From NCBI RefSeq assembly GCF_000526995.1, contig NZ_AZUI01000001.1:5746001-5810000 (forward strand): 64,000 nucleotides of DNA, read 5' to 3'. The position numbers and the translations under genes were made by a program. Positions 43,378 through 51,870 of the stretch are shown here, one piece after another. Each line of letters opens with the position of its first letter. The stretch's first letter is position 1. Source of the DNA: Lacrimispora indolis DSM 755 (GTDB lineage Bacteria; Bacillota; Clostridia; Lachnospirales; Lachnospiraceae). The notes under the pieces were generated by a model. The model was given only the letters and a program-made list of their open reading frames with translations. It was not told where the DNA came from and searched no databases.

Positions 43378-44730
43378 ATGGAACCGAAATTAGAAAAGAA
43401 ATATGGTCTTTTTACAGCCATTGCAATGGTTGTAGGCATCGTCATCGGCAGCGGCGTATTTTTTAAGGCGGAAAAGATCCTCACAGCAACAGGAGGCAAT
43501 TTAAAAGAGGGCATCCTGGCATGGGTGATCGGCGGTATCATCATGATTTCCTGTGCGTACACATTTTCTGTCATGGCTACCAAATATCAGTATATCAACG
43601 GTGTGGTGGATTATGCAGAAGCCGCAATGGGAAAAACATATGCCTATTATGTCGGCTGGTTTATGGCAGTGATTTATTATCCCACAATTACCTCAGTTCT
43701 TGCATGGGTTTCCGCCCGGTACACCTGTGTGATTTTCGGTTTTTCCATTACAGGCGGAGAATGTATGACCATTGCCTGCCTTTACCTTGTTACAAGCTTT
43801 ACAATAAATGCCCTGTCTCCTGTTTTGGCCGGAAAGTTTCAGGTAAGCACTACGGTCATTAAACTGATCCCCCTCTTTTTAATGGCAGTGGTTGGGACCT
43901 TTGCAGGACTCCGAAGCGGCATGACCTTGTATAATTTCACCCATTACGTGTCCCAAAGCTCTTCCAATGGACTATTCACCGCTATTGTAGCAGCCAGTTT
44001 TGCTTATGAGGGCTGGATCATTGCAACCTGTATTAACGCGGAATTAAGAAATGCAAAAAAAAATCTTCCATTGGCTTTGATTGTGGGTACTTTTATAACC
44101 ATGTCCGTTTATATTCTGTATTACATCGGTCTGGCCGGAACAATTAAAAATGAGGTGATGATGGCCGGTGGGGAATCCGGCGCCAAGCTGGCATTCCAGA
44201 CGGTTTTCACCTCAGCAGGCGGTTCCCTTTTATTTGTATTCGTCATCATTTCATGCCTGGGGACCTTAAACGGGCTGATGCTTGGCTGCACCCGGGGAAT
44301 CTATTCCATTGCCGCAAGAGGCCTTGGCCCTAAACCCCAGGTTTTCAGCCAAATAGACCCGGCGACCAATATGCCTGTGAATTCCGCAATTATGGGGTTG
44401 TTTCTTTGTGCCATCTGGTTATTTTATTTTTATGGGGCTAACTTAACCTCCAATTGGTTTGGATTTTTCAGTTTTGATTCTTCGGAATTGCCTATTATTA
44501 CAATATATGCTCTATATATCCCTATTTTTATTATGTTCATGGTAAAGGGGAAAGAGCTTAACTTTTTTAACCGGATATTTATGCCCTGCGTATCTCTCGC
44601 AGGTTGTATCTTTATGGTCACAGCGGCCTGGTTTGCCCACGGAATGGCTGCAGTCGCTTATTTAATTGTATTTTTTGTTATTATGACCTCTGGCGCTGTG
44701 CTTTTGCGGAAAGGTCTGCCTCTCCGGTAA
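43378..44730 (+). CDS. APC family amino acid permease
   Basis: The 450-residue protein begins with the APC helix-1 motif YGLFTAIAMVVGIVIGSGVFFK and has about twelve membrane helices, with FAYEGWIIATCINAELRNAKKNLPLALIVG in the middle. It imports or exchanges an amino acid. The ribosome binding site is weak (AGGA about 10 bases off) and partly inside a hairpin. Alone in its transcript. Substrate unknown. Confidence 0.92.
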   Translation: MEPKLEKKYGLFTAIAMVVGIVIGSGVFFKAEKILTATGGNLKEGILAWVIGGIIMISCAYTFSVMATKYQYINGVVDYAEAAMGKTYAYYVGWFMAVIYYPTITSVLAWVSARYTCVIFGFSITGGECMTIACLYLVTSFTINALSPVLAGKFQVSTTVIKLIPLFLMAVVGTFAGLRSGMTLYNFTHYVSQSSSNGLFTAIVAASFAYEGWIIATCINAELRNAKKNLPLALIVGTFITMSVYILYYIGLAGTIKNEVMMAGGESGAKLAFQTVFTSAGGSLLFVFVIISCLGTLNGLMLGCTRGIYSIAARGLGPKPQVFSQIDPATNMPVNSAIMGLFLCAIWLFYFYGANLTSNWFGFFSFDSSELPIITIYALYIPIFIMFMVKGKELNFFNRIFMPCVSLAGCIFMVTAAWFAHGMAAVAYLIVFFVIMTSGAVLLRKGLPLR

Positions 44731-44871
44731 CGGACTAAGACCGGTCATTTTTAAGCCGGAAGAGGCAGCACATGAACCGCATACAGCAGATGGAAGGAAA
44801 TAAAACCAGTACATAATCGAAGATGAAACTCCCCTTCATCCGCTTGCTCAGCCTTCATAAGGACTGTGGAA

Positions 44872-44915
44872 ATAAGCTGTGATCTATGGTATGATAATCA
44901 TAAATCACAGCTTAT
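44872..44915. repeat. Perfect 12-base inverted repeat with nested dyad
   Basis: ATAAGCTGTGAT and ATCACAGCTTAT enclose 20 bases that themselves contain TATGAT-A-ATCATA. It sits between the permease and the acetyltransferase gene. No T-run follows, so it is more likely an operator or RNA structure than a terminator. Confidence 0.55.
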
Positions 44916-44984
44916 CAACGGTTTGCAATGGAATCTGCAAGTTCCGATAAGCTATATGATATAAGAGTTTGGAGGGAGAAAATC

Positions 44985-45641
44985 TTGCATAGGGAAAATA
45001 TTAGATTACGTCAGGAAAACGCATCGGATTACAGGATTGTTGAAGAATTAACCCGTGAAGCGTTTTGGAATCATCATGTCCCCGGCTGCAATGAGCATTA
45101 TTTGGTGCACATTATGCGGGAATCACAGTCATTTATAAAAGAACTGGACATTGTTGCTGCTGAAAATGAAAAGATTGTGGGAAACATCATGTACACAAAG
45201 GCAACCATACTGTGTGATAATGGGGACAATTATCCGGTTATCAGCTTTGGTCCCATTTCGGTTTTACCCGAATTTCAAGGGCAAGGGATAGGTAGATTGC
45301 TCATCGAACACACCAAACAGCTTGCAAAGGAATTGGGCTGCAAGGCAATTTTGATTTACGGTGATCCTTCCTACTACAGTAAATTTGGTTTTGTTGGGGC
45401 AGAAACTTACAAAATCGGCACACCGGATCATATGTATGCTGCTCCATTACTGGCTCTTGAATTAATTGAAGGTTCATTGTCCAATTGTTCCGGCCGCTTC
45501 TTTGAAGACCCAATATTTGAAATTGATGAAGAAGCAGCAAAAGAATTTGACAAAGGGTTTCCATACAAAGAGCTTCAAAATTCTTTACCTTCACAGGAAA
45601 GGTTTCTTCAGCTGGTTAAAATGCGGACTCCAAGATTATGA
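44985..45641 (+). CDS. GNAT family N-acetyltransferase
   Basis: The protein has the acetyl-CoA loop VLPEFQGQGIGRLLIEHTKQLAKELGC and the typical ending IYGDPSYYSKFGFVGAETY of the YhbS-like group. A TTG at 44985 stands 7 bases after GGAGGGAG and is the likely start (218 residues); the longer reading from ATG 44928 has no ribosome binding site. Acceptor unknown. Confidence 0.9.
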   Translation: MHRENIRLRQENASDYRIVEELTREAFWNHHVPGCNEHYLVHIMRESQSFIKELDIVAAENEKIVGNIMYTKATILCDNGDNYPVISFGPISVLPEFQGQGIGRLLIEHTKQLAKELGCKAILIYGDPSYYSKFGFVGAETYKIGTPDHMYAAPLLALELIEGSLSNCSGRFFEDPIFEIDEEAAKEFDKGFPYKELQNSLPSQERFLQLVKMRTPRL

Positions 45642-45710
45642 GCATTTTACTCAGTTCCTTTCATGGTACGATGTAAACCCACCTAAATAGCGGTCTGAAC
45701 ACTTTATAAT

Positions 45711-45762
45711 AAGAGGGTTGCAGCTTCATAGCCATTTGCTAAGAAGCTGCAACCCTCTTTCC
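45711..45762 (+). terminator. Terminator after the acetyltransferase gene
   Basis: AAGAGGGTTGCAGCTTC pairs with GAAGCTGCAACCCTCTT around a 15-base loop and ends in T-rich sequence. A very stable 17-base stem. Confidence 0.88.
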
Positions 45763-45844
45763 TCAATCGGATATTCGCAATGACCAAAGGTCACAGCGCT
45801 TCCAGCACCATCGGGCGGACTCTCCGCTTTGCTATTTGATGAGG

Positions 45845-46060
45845 TTAAACACCGTCATGCTTATTTCCCGTTTTGTAATCGTCCCTGGCCCAGTTTGGAG
45901 CATTGATCGGGCCAGCTTTATCATTCCCATTTTTTGCTGCTCCCTGGATTTCCGGCACTTGGGCCTGCTCATTTTTTGGACGGTGCATTTTCTCATGATT
46001 CTCCGTTCCATGATTATTTGAATCATAAGGACTGGGTCTTCTCATACCTGCTTTTGCCAT
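45845..46060 (-). CDS. 71-residue hydrophilic small protein
   Basis: A clear AGGAGG lies 7 bases before the ATG. The product is highly hydrophilic, rich in Asn, Lys, Gly, Pro and His (MAKAGMRRPSPYDSNN, then NHGTENHEKMHRPKNE), with no hydrophobic core; probably disordered. Small proteins of this kind occur in spore-forming Clostridia and may be spore constituents, but that is only inference. Confidence 0.7.
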   Translation of the reverse strand: MAKAGMRRPSPYDSNNHGTENHEKMHRPKNEQAQVPEIQGAAKNGNDKAGPINAPNWARDDYKTGNKHDGV

Positions 46061-46239
46061 AATGATACCTCCTATCTGTCGATAGTTTTTGTATTTCCAC
46101 GGAAACTATGCAGAAAAGATCATGAAATGATCATCAGATATCTGTTATTGTTTCTTCTAACAATCTGTATCCAACTCCCATTTCCGTTAAAATGTATTGG
46201 GGATCTGCCGTATCTAGTTGTATTAGTGCAGGGATATGT

Positions 46240-46773
46240 TTATATAAACCGGACAATTTCATCCAGCGGTTTACGGGATTTCTTCCGTACCGTCTGGTCT
46301 GCCGGATATCCGGCCGCAATTAATCCGCATATATGCTTTTCCTTGGGAATATTCAGCAGCGAAGCAACCTTTTCTCTGTCATACATTCCCAATATGCAAG
46401 TACCGATTCCCTGTGATTCAGCTTCCAGGCAAAGATAGGCAATTGCCGCCCCAATATCCCCGGGAGCAAAATACTGACTGTCTACAAGGCGCTTAACATG
46501 AGGCATTAAATTGGCGTACTCTTCGACCACAACAAAAAATGCCCGTGCTTTGGCAGCAAACCCATTTGTTCCCAGAGGCTGTGCACATTCTGCAACCGGT
46601 TCTATGAGTTCCGGATTTTCAACTACCACAAAACTCCAGGGCTGACCATTGCAGCCAGATGGTGCCAGGTGTGCCGCCTCAACACATTTGACCAGCTTTT
46701 CATGTTCTACCGGTTGATCTTTAAAATTTCTGCAGCTTTGCCTGCGAAGGCATAAATCCATAAAATCATTCAT
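46240..46773 (-). CDS. Nitroreductase family protein
   Basis: The 177-residue flavoprotein shows the FMN-binding start RRQSCRNFKDQPV, the family block AAHLAPSGCNGQPWSFVVVENPE, and IGAAIAYLCLEAESQGIGTCILG. It uses NAD(P)H to reduce nitro compounds or quinones. Ends with PLDEIVRFI as in many short clostridial members. GGAGC precedes the ATG. Not clearly linked to neighbours. Confidence 0.93.
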   Translation of the reverse strand: MNDFMDLCLRRQSCRNFKDQPVEHEKLVKCVEAAHLAPSGCNGQPWSFVVVENPELIEPVAECAQPLGTNGFAAKARAFFVVVEEYANLMPHVKRLVDSQYFAPGDIGAAIAYLCLEAESQGIGTCILGMYDREKVASLLNIPKEKHICGLIAAGYPADQTVRKKSRKPLDEIVRFI

Positions 46774-46895
46774 TGTAATTGCTCCTTATATTTAATATTT
46801 TCCAGGTTTCTTTTTACTGTAACATGATTCACACCAGCTTTTAACTGGCATTTTTGCACCGGTTGCAGTTAAAGCTTTGTGGATTTGTCTTGCTT

Positions 46896-48143
46896 TCATT
46901 CCACATATGGTCTTGCAAACCTTTTTTCATAAGCACCATTTTTCTTAAGATTGAAGTCCCAATAATAGTTTGTTAATCCGGTTAAAGAAAACAGGGAGAA
47001 TAATAATTGTATACCCTTTGACAGGTATTCGGACTTCTCATATTCCTTTTTCAAGCTTAAATCCATAATTCCTTTGTCTGCATAGGTTCGTCCTATTGCC
47101 TCCATTTGATCATAGAACTTTTTGTTGGCTTTTTCCGGTTTCATTTGAATGCCTTCCACGCCGCCTTTTATAATGGTTCCATCAAAGGATACCCCCAGCC
47201 TTTTTGTAATAAGTTCAAGATAAGGTCTCAAATAGTACGACTGGCTGGTCTCCGGAAAACCGGACTGAACTAAAAATGCCATATGTACTTCTTTATTGTT
47301 TATTGGTTTTAGCTGTTCAAAGAATTTCATTACTGAGCCAGGCATGGCATGAACATAAAGCGGAAAAACAAATAAATTATTTTCTGCAGAACTGAAATCC
47401 TCAGCCCATATTTTATGTTCTTTTACATTTATCAGATTCCTTACCTCTATATTTTCTGCTCCCTGTTCTTTCATCCCTGTAATTATCTTTTCAATGATCC
47501 GCTTGCTGTTAGAATGATTTCCTCTTGGAGAGCCATTATAAATCACCCATTTACCGCTGGTTTTTCTTCCAACAACTTCCTTTGCCAGAACCTCGGCCAT
47601 AGGTTTTGTACATTCTAAGTTCATTGTCTGTACGCTTTCGTTTTCATACAGAAGTTCTTTACAAGCACTATGGAAATGGTATGCTGTCCGGGCAAGATGG
47701 TTCTTTATGACTTTTACTTCCTCATCACTCAACCCGCTTTTTTCTAAATAGAAGTTCATTACTGGATATTTATGATATCTTTTCAGGTGACCGCATTCAC
47801 CGTTTCTTATTTTAATGTAGGGTAAATAATGCTGTATTAAACGGTCCAAAAATGTTTTTCCCTTGCCGTCAATAAAGCCATTTTCTGTATGAAAAAGAAT
47901 GACCACTTCATCACTGTTTATATAGTCCTTATACAATTTATAGGCATCATCATTTAAAGCACATTTTCCAGGACTCTTCCACCAGCAGCTCCAGCAGCCT
48001 ATACAATCCTTTATTTCGGTATCAATAGAATGATAGATAATCACTTCAGCGTCTTTATTCTTTTCCGTATAATAATTCTTAATTTCCTGAGCCAGTGATT
48101 CTTTTCTTGTGTTTTTCCCTAAATCAAAAATCGATATCTTCAT
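46896..48143 (-). CDS. Two-domain flavodoxin-like NAD(P)H-dependent oxidoreductase
   Basis: The 415-residue protein has two flavodoxin-like halves. The first includes CIGCWSCWWKSPGKC (residues ~48-62), a Cys cluster typical of iron-sulfur flavoproteins, with LDRLIQHYLP; the second starts KWVIYNGSPRGNHSNSKRIIEKI. Such enzymes pass electrons between NAD(P)H and flavin or quinone. Its ATG overlaps the PadR stop as ATGA, so it is under PadR control. Two-domain tandem form is less usual. Confidence 0.85.
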   Translation of the reverse strand: MKISIFDLGKNTRKESLAQEIKNYYTEKNKDAEVIIYHSIDTEIKDCIGCWSCWWKSPGKCALNDDAYKLYKDYINSDEVVILFHTENGFIDGKGKTFLDRLIQHYLPYIKIRNGECGHLKRYHKYPVMNFYLEKSGLSDEEVKVIKNHLARTAYHFHSACKELLYENESVQTMNLECTKPMAEVLAKEVVGRKTSGKWVIYNGSPRGNHSNSKRIIEKIITGMKEQGAENIEVRNLINVKEHKIWAEDFSSAENNLFVFPLYVHAMPGSVMKFFEQLKPINNKEVHMAFLVQSGFPETSQSYYLRPYLELITKRLGVSFDGTIIKGGVEGIQMKPEKANKKFYDQMEAIGRTYADKGIMDLSLKKEYEKSEYLSKGIQLLFSLFSLTGLTNYYWDFNLKKNGAYEKRFARPYVE

Positions 48144-48694
48144 GACTCCTCCTCAATCCTTATGAAATAATCCTCAAACCACTTTATAACAAAGCCGGAA
48201 TATGCAAGACCAAACTCAAGAGCATCATTTTCATATTTGGCTGGCTTACAGTCTTCTAAAGAAAGCCCTAGTTTCTCAAGCTGCAGTTTTCCTTCATCTC
48301 TGATGTTTACCAGGTCTCGCTGCATATCTCTAAAGTTCTTAATATGGGTGTTAATGGATTCCAGCCGTTCATCTTTGGTTAACTCATTGAAGAAAAACAT
48401 CTTTAGCAATTGTGTGGATTTATACTTATCAGGACCCAGATCATGTCTCATTAACATACTAAATCGTTCTCTTCCATTCTCTGTAATTCTATATAATTTT
48501 TTTGTCCTGTTATTCTTAACTTCTTCTTTTGAAGTTACATATTCATTCTTCTCAAGTTTCACTAAAGTTGGATGGATTGCGCCTTGACTTGTACTTGCAA
48601 AATATTCAGTGCTTCTTTCCATTCCCTTTTTTATGTCATATAAAGTGAGTGAATGATTATAGGATAAAAATCCTAAGATAATCAACTCTATCAT
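48140..48694 (-). CDS. PadR family transcriptional regulator
   Basis: The 184-residue protein has the PadR winged helix (ILGFLSYNHSLTLYDIKKGMERSTEYFASTSQGAIHPTLVKLEKNEYVTSKEEVKNNRTKKLYRITENGRERF) and a helical C-terminal dimerisation half. It normally represses its own operon until a small molecule binds. AGGAG precedes the ATG. It is cotranscribed with the flavodoxin-like oxidoreductase. Confidence 0.95.
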   Translation of the reverse strand: MIELIILGFLSYNHSLTLYDIKKGMERSTEYFASTSQGAIHPTLVKLEKNEYVTSKEEVKNNRTKKLYRITENGRERFSMLMRHDLGPDKYKSTQLLKMFFFNELTKDERLESINTHIKNFRDMQRDLVNIRDEGKLQLEKLGLSLEDCKPAKYENDALEFGLAYSGFVIKWFEDYFIRIEEES

Positions 48695-48722
48695 GAGATT
48701 GCTCCTTTATAAAATCATGGTT

Positions 48723-48747
48723 TATATATGTCGTTTAGACATATATA
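48723..48747. promoter_or_regulatory. PadR operator palindrome
   Basis: TATATATGTC and GACATATATA are perfect inverted arms around GTTTA, 29 bases upstream of the padR-type start. The ATGT...ACAT core matches known PadR operators, so self-repression is likely. Confidence 0.75.
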
Positions 48748-48851
48748 ACATTACTCCCTTTTCCATATTCTGTCAAGAATGAATAATCAGCATCACTGCC
48801 TCAGCGTGCTGCCAACGGTCCTCCTTAGAATCAACCATATTCTTTTGTAAT

Positions 48852-48892
48852 AAAAAAACTGCTGCAATAAGGTATGACCCGCTTGCAGCAGT
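48852..48892 (-). terminator. Terminator of the Cys-Pro-rich protein gene
   Basis: On the minus strand ACTGCTGCAA pairs with TTGCAGCAGT around 15 bases and is followed by seven T. Confidence 0.88.
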
Positions 48893-48929
48893 CCAGAAAA
48901 ATAATAACACACGGCAAATTGATATGAAA

Positions 48930-50816
48930 TTATTCAATCATAAAACATTCAACACCAATATTACTAAAAGTAATGACTGGTTTGCACCGGTATGTCTTGC
49001 TGCAGCTATCAGACAGCCTTACTTTTAAAACATACAGGCCTTCAAAAGGAACTGTGAATTTAAAGCAGCCACAACCGTTAATCTGTAAACAGCACAGAAA
49101 CGTGTCTATGCCGTTGCATCTCTCATATAATTTCACATCCCAATCATGGAAATTATCGCACCGGCAGCCCCAAATACACCCCATAATAATACAGGGTTTA
49201 ATCAGGCATTCCTCACAAACAGGACAGGGTTCGGGTTCCGGGCACTCTGCAGGTACGGGTATTGGAACGGGAATAAATATCGTTTCCGGCTCCGGACAAG
49301 GTGGGCAAGGTTCTGGCGCCGGGCATTCCGGACACACCGGACAGGCCGGGCAAGGTGTTGGTTCCGGACACACCGGGCAGGGAGGACAAGGCGTTGGTTC
49401 CGGACACACCGGACACACCGGGCAGGGAGGACAAGGCGTTGGCGGCGGACACACCGGGCAGGGTTCCGGTTCCGGACATGGCAGTGGTGCCGGGCACGCC
49501 GGGCAGGTCGGGCACGTCGGGCACGTCGGACACGTCGGACACGTCGGGCAGGGTTCCGGTTCCGGACATGGCGGCGGCGCCGGGCACGTCGGACAGGGTT
49601 CCGGTATCGGGCATGGTTCAGGCAGCGGACAAGGTTGCGGCACCGGACACGTCGGGCAGGGTTCCTGTGGTGGACAAATTGTCGGAGCCGGACACACCGG
49701 GCATTCCGGGCACACCTGAGCAGGCTGTTCCTCACTTTCCGGCAATACCTGAGGTACTTCCGGAGTGGGAACCACAGGGGCTGGTGCTATGCCCTGACAT
49801 TCCACTCCTCCAACAAAGGGGAAATAATGAAATTCAAAGCCGCTTTCAGCATTTACTGCAAACGAGCCTAAAGCAGCATTACCGCTTACATGGCCGCCTG
49901 TAGAATGTGCATGGAACATTGCCTGTGGTGCCAGTATACTTCCCCAGATATCGGAGGACTTTTCCATATAAATATTGGATGCATCCTCAAACAAATACAA
50001 TGTCTGATTTGCCTTACTTCTTTCCCCGTAAACACCGTATTGCAAATGAGCATTTGCTCCCGTTCTCAGCCTTACAATAACCCTGCTTCCTTGTGGAACC
50101 TCTGCACGTATTCCTTTGTTGATTAAACCATTTGGCCTTACATCAATAAGGAATACATTTTGTACAGGGTCATTGCCTCTTAAAATCCACTCGAAATTAT
50201 TATCCACAACAACTCCATTTGGAGTTAATGCTTCAATACAGTCTTTGTAGTATCCGATGTTTTCCCTGGCATCATTGAAAAATCTGGGTAAATCGGCGCC
50301 TATCCTGCTTGCAGGTATATATCTTGGTACATCATAACTGGGAACCACATAGTGATCACCCTTATCCGATGGTGTCCAATATTGGCTGCCTCCATTGGCC
50401 TGGTATAAAAATTTCAGTTCTTGTATCCCATCATTTATACCACCTTTTCCAATTAAATACGTACTTCCCTTGGCTGCACGGAATCCGCCTCCCACAACCA
50501 CATGGCCGATCACAACCAAAGGGCCGGTCATAGATACATTACCGCCAACTAAAAAGCGTACTAAATCCGGTGAGTAACTGACTTCCTTGTTACCTCTTCT
50601 GACAAATCCAACACTCAATCCTCTTGGGCTGTAAAAACTTCCGCCTATTGCTACAGGTCCTTCAACATCAACAATGTTATTGGCATCGTTAAAAATAATA
50701 ACATTAAATTTGGAGGCAGTACCAAAAGGCTGGCCCGCAATACTATACCAGTTTATATTATCATAAGGTAATCCTGCACTTGCCATTGCTTCATCACTAT
50801 AACTGATATTGTCCAT
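48930..50816 (-). CDS. Choice-of-anchor A protein with Cys-Pro-rich repeat domain
   Basis: The 628-residue protein has three parts. Residues ~30-345 match the choice-of-anchor A / collagen-binding-type beta-helix (FNVIIFNDANNIVDVEGPVAIGG, GNVSMTGPLVVIGHVVVGGGF, SSDIWGSILAPQAMFHAHS). Residues ~367-508 are a low-complexity block of CPxCP, CPEP and CPTCP units with about 34 cysteines. The C-terminal ~110 residues are a Cys-rich beta domain (FHDWDVKLYERCNG...). There is no signal peptide and no sorting motif, suggesting a spore-layer protein cross-linked by disulfides; that is inference. Promoter side is AT-rich; single gene. Confidence 0.8.
   Translation of the reverse strand: MDNISYSDEAMASAGLPYDNINWYSIAGQPFGTASKFNVIIFNDANNIVDVEGPVAIGGSFYSPRGLSVGFVRRGNKEVSYSPDLVRFLVGGNVSMTGPLVVIGHVVVGGGFRAAKGSTYLIGKGGINDGIQELKFLYQANGGSQYWTPSDKGDHYVVPSYDVPRYIPASRIGADLPRFFNDARENIGYYKDCIEALTPNGVVVDNNFEWILRGNDPVQNVFLIDVRPNGLINKGIRAEVPQGSRVIVRLRTGANAHLQYGVYGERSKANQTLYLFEDASNIYMEKSSDIWGSILAPQAMFHAHSTGGHVSGNAALGSFAVNAESGFEFHYFPFVGGVECQGIAPAPVVPTPEVPQVLPESEEQPAQVCPECPVCPAPTICPPQEPCPTCPVPQPCPLPEPCPIPEPCPTCPAPPPCPEPEPCPTCPTCPTCPTCPTCPACPAPLPCPEPEPCPVCPPPTPCPPCPVCPVCPEPTPCPPCPVCPEPTPCPACPVCPECPAPEPCPPCPEPETIFIPVPIPVPAECPEPEPCPVCEECLIKPCIIMGCIWGCRCDNFHDWDVKLYERCNGIDTFLCCLQINGCGCFKFTVPFEGLYVLKVRLSDSCSKTYRCKPVITFSNIGVECFMIE
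49285..49715 (-). repeat. Cys-Pro coding repeat block
   Basis: The block encodes tandem CP, CPTCP, CPVCPEPTPCPPCP and PEPEPCP units. On the plus strand the same DNA opens several long frames of Gly/His/Arg repeats; these are shadows. DNA-level near-identity between units suggests copy-number variation. Confidence 0.8.
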
Positions 50817-50972
50817 ATAAACTCCTGCAAACTGCTTGAAATTAACGCATTTTCATTCTCAGTTCAGTTTATTCTAATGGAAATTGTCCTGTGCTGCTTT
50901 TTATGCAATTGGACTAAATTTTATGATAATCTTTGTAATACATATCAAATATTTTCCACAATACCGGTTCCT

Positions 50973-51818
50973 TTAGTTGACCGCATCTTGATTACTAAAA
51001 TATATATTTTTATAGTGAGGATCATACAAGACCGGTTCCCTGCCGGTATTAACAAAAATACCGGCATTCATCCCGGCCTTTAACCCTGCCTCATTGTATG
51101 CCCACTGATAATAATGATACCAGTCTTTCATTCCGCCTCGCTTTTTCATTTCTGTAAAATCGGTGGAAACCAAAACCACATCGGGATGTTCCTTGGGAAT
51201 CTGGGTCTGCACTTTTATTATCTTATCATAATTTACCGCTTCCTCTCCGTTATATTCTCCAATCCGGATCAGAAAGCACTTTTCCGTGCCTGTCTCCTTC
51301 ATTTCCCCCAGCATCCTCTCAAAATATAACCGGTATTCCTCAGGCTCCAACCCCCGGTCTCCATCGGTTTCTCCCTGGCACCAAAGCATATAAATATGGC
51401 GAATACAAAAGCCTTGTTCCACCAAATACTTCCTGCCAGACCGCAAACGCTCCTTCGCATCTTCAAGAAATTCTCCTCCTGCCTGCCACTCCAGAATGGA
51501 GGAACCTCCCTTGGAGGCTGAAATTGCAACAACCGGAATTCTCGTACAAAGGTAATAGGCATTGATAAAGGCAGCCGCCAGGGAGCCGGTCTTTTTATCC
51601 CCATCATCGATCCCGCCTTCCCGGTTTTCTTCCTTCCCAAAAGGCTCTTCCATTAAAAAAAGGCGGTCCGGCGCAGTCACGGCACGGTATTCATAGCCGG
51701 CACCAGGCAAAATTACCGGAGCTTGCTCTCCGGTTTTTCCATCCGGAATCCCCCTGCCTGCCATATTAGACTGACCCATAAACAGAAATAAATCCATGTT
51801 TCCTTTCACTGCATCCAT
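50973..51818 (-). CDS. Sialate-O-acetylesterase/SGNH family esterase
   Basis: The ~281-residue protein contains the catalytic serine in FLFMGQSNMAGRGIP, then SKGGSSILEWQAGGEF, LWCQGETDGD and the C-terminal DWYHYYQWAYNEAG with a His in the place of the catalytic dyad. No signal peptide, so it works on imported sugar, probably removing acetyl groups from xylan fragments. ATG 51818 has AGAAGGA plus GGGGGTG upstream; ATG 51797 is a second possibility. It is the last gene of the long hemicellulose operon. Confidence 0.85.
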   Translation of the reverse strand: MDAVKGNMDLFLFMGQSNMAGRGIPDGKTGEQAPVILPGAGYEYRAVTAPDRLFLMEEPFGKEENREGGIDDGDKKTGSLAAAFINAYYLCTRIPVVAISASKGGSSILEWQAGGEFLEDAKERLRSGRKYLVEQGFCIRHIYMLWCQGETDGDRGLEPEEYRLYFERMLGEMKETGTEKCFLIRIGEYNGEEAVNYDKIIKVQTQIPKEHPDVVLVSTDFTEMKKRGGMKDWYHYYQWAYNEAGLKAGMNAGIFVNTGREPVLYDPHYKNIYFSNQDAVN

Positions 51819-51870
51819 TCCTTCTTTCACCCCCTGCTTCCCTGGCACAACCTAAGTTCCTGATTCCATA

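Noticed and set aside
49146..49903. Gly/His/Gln and Arg/Thr-rich frames on the plus strand inside the Cys-Pro gene.
   Set aside because: Shadow translations of the CP repeat; low complexity with no start signals.
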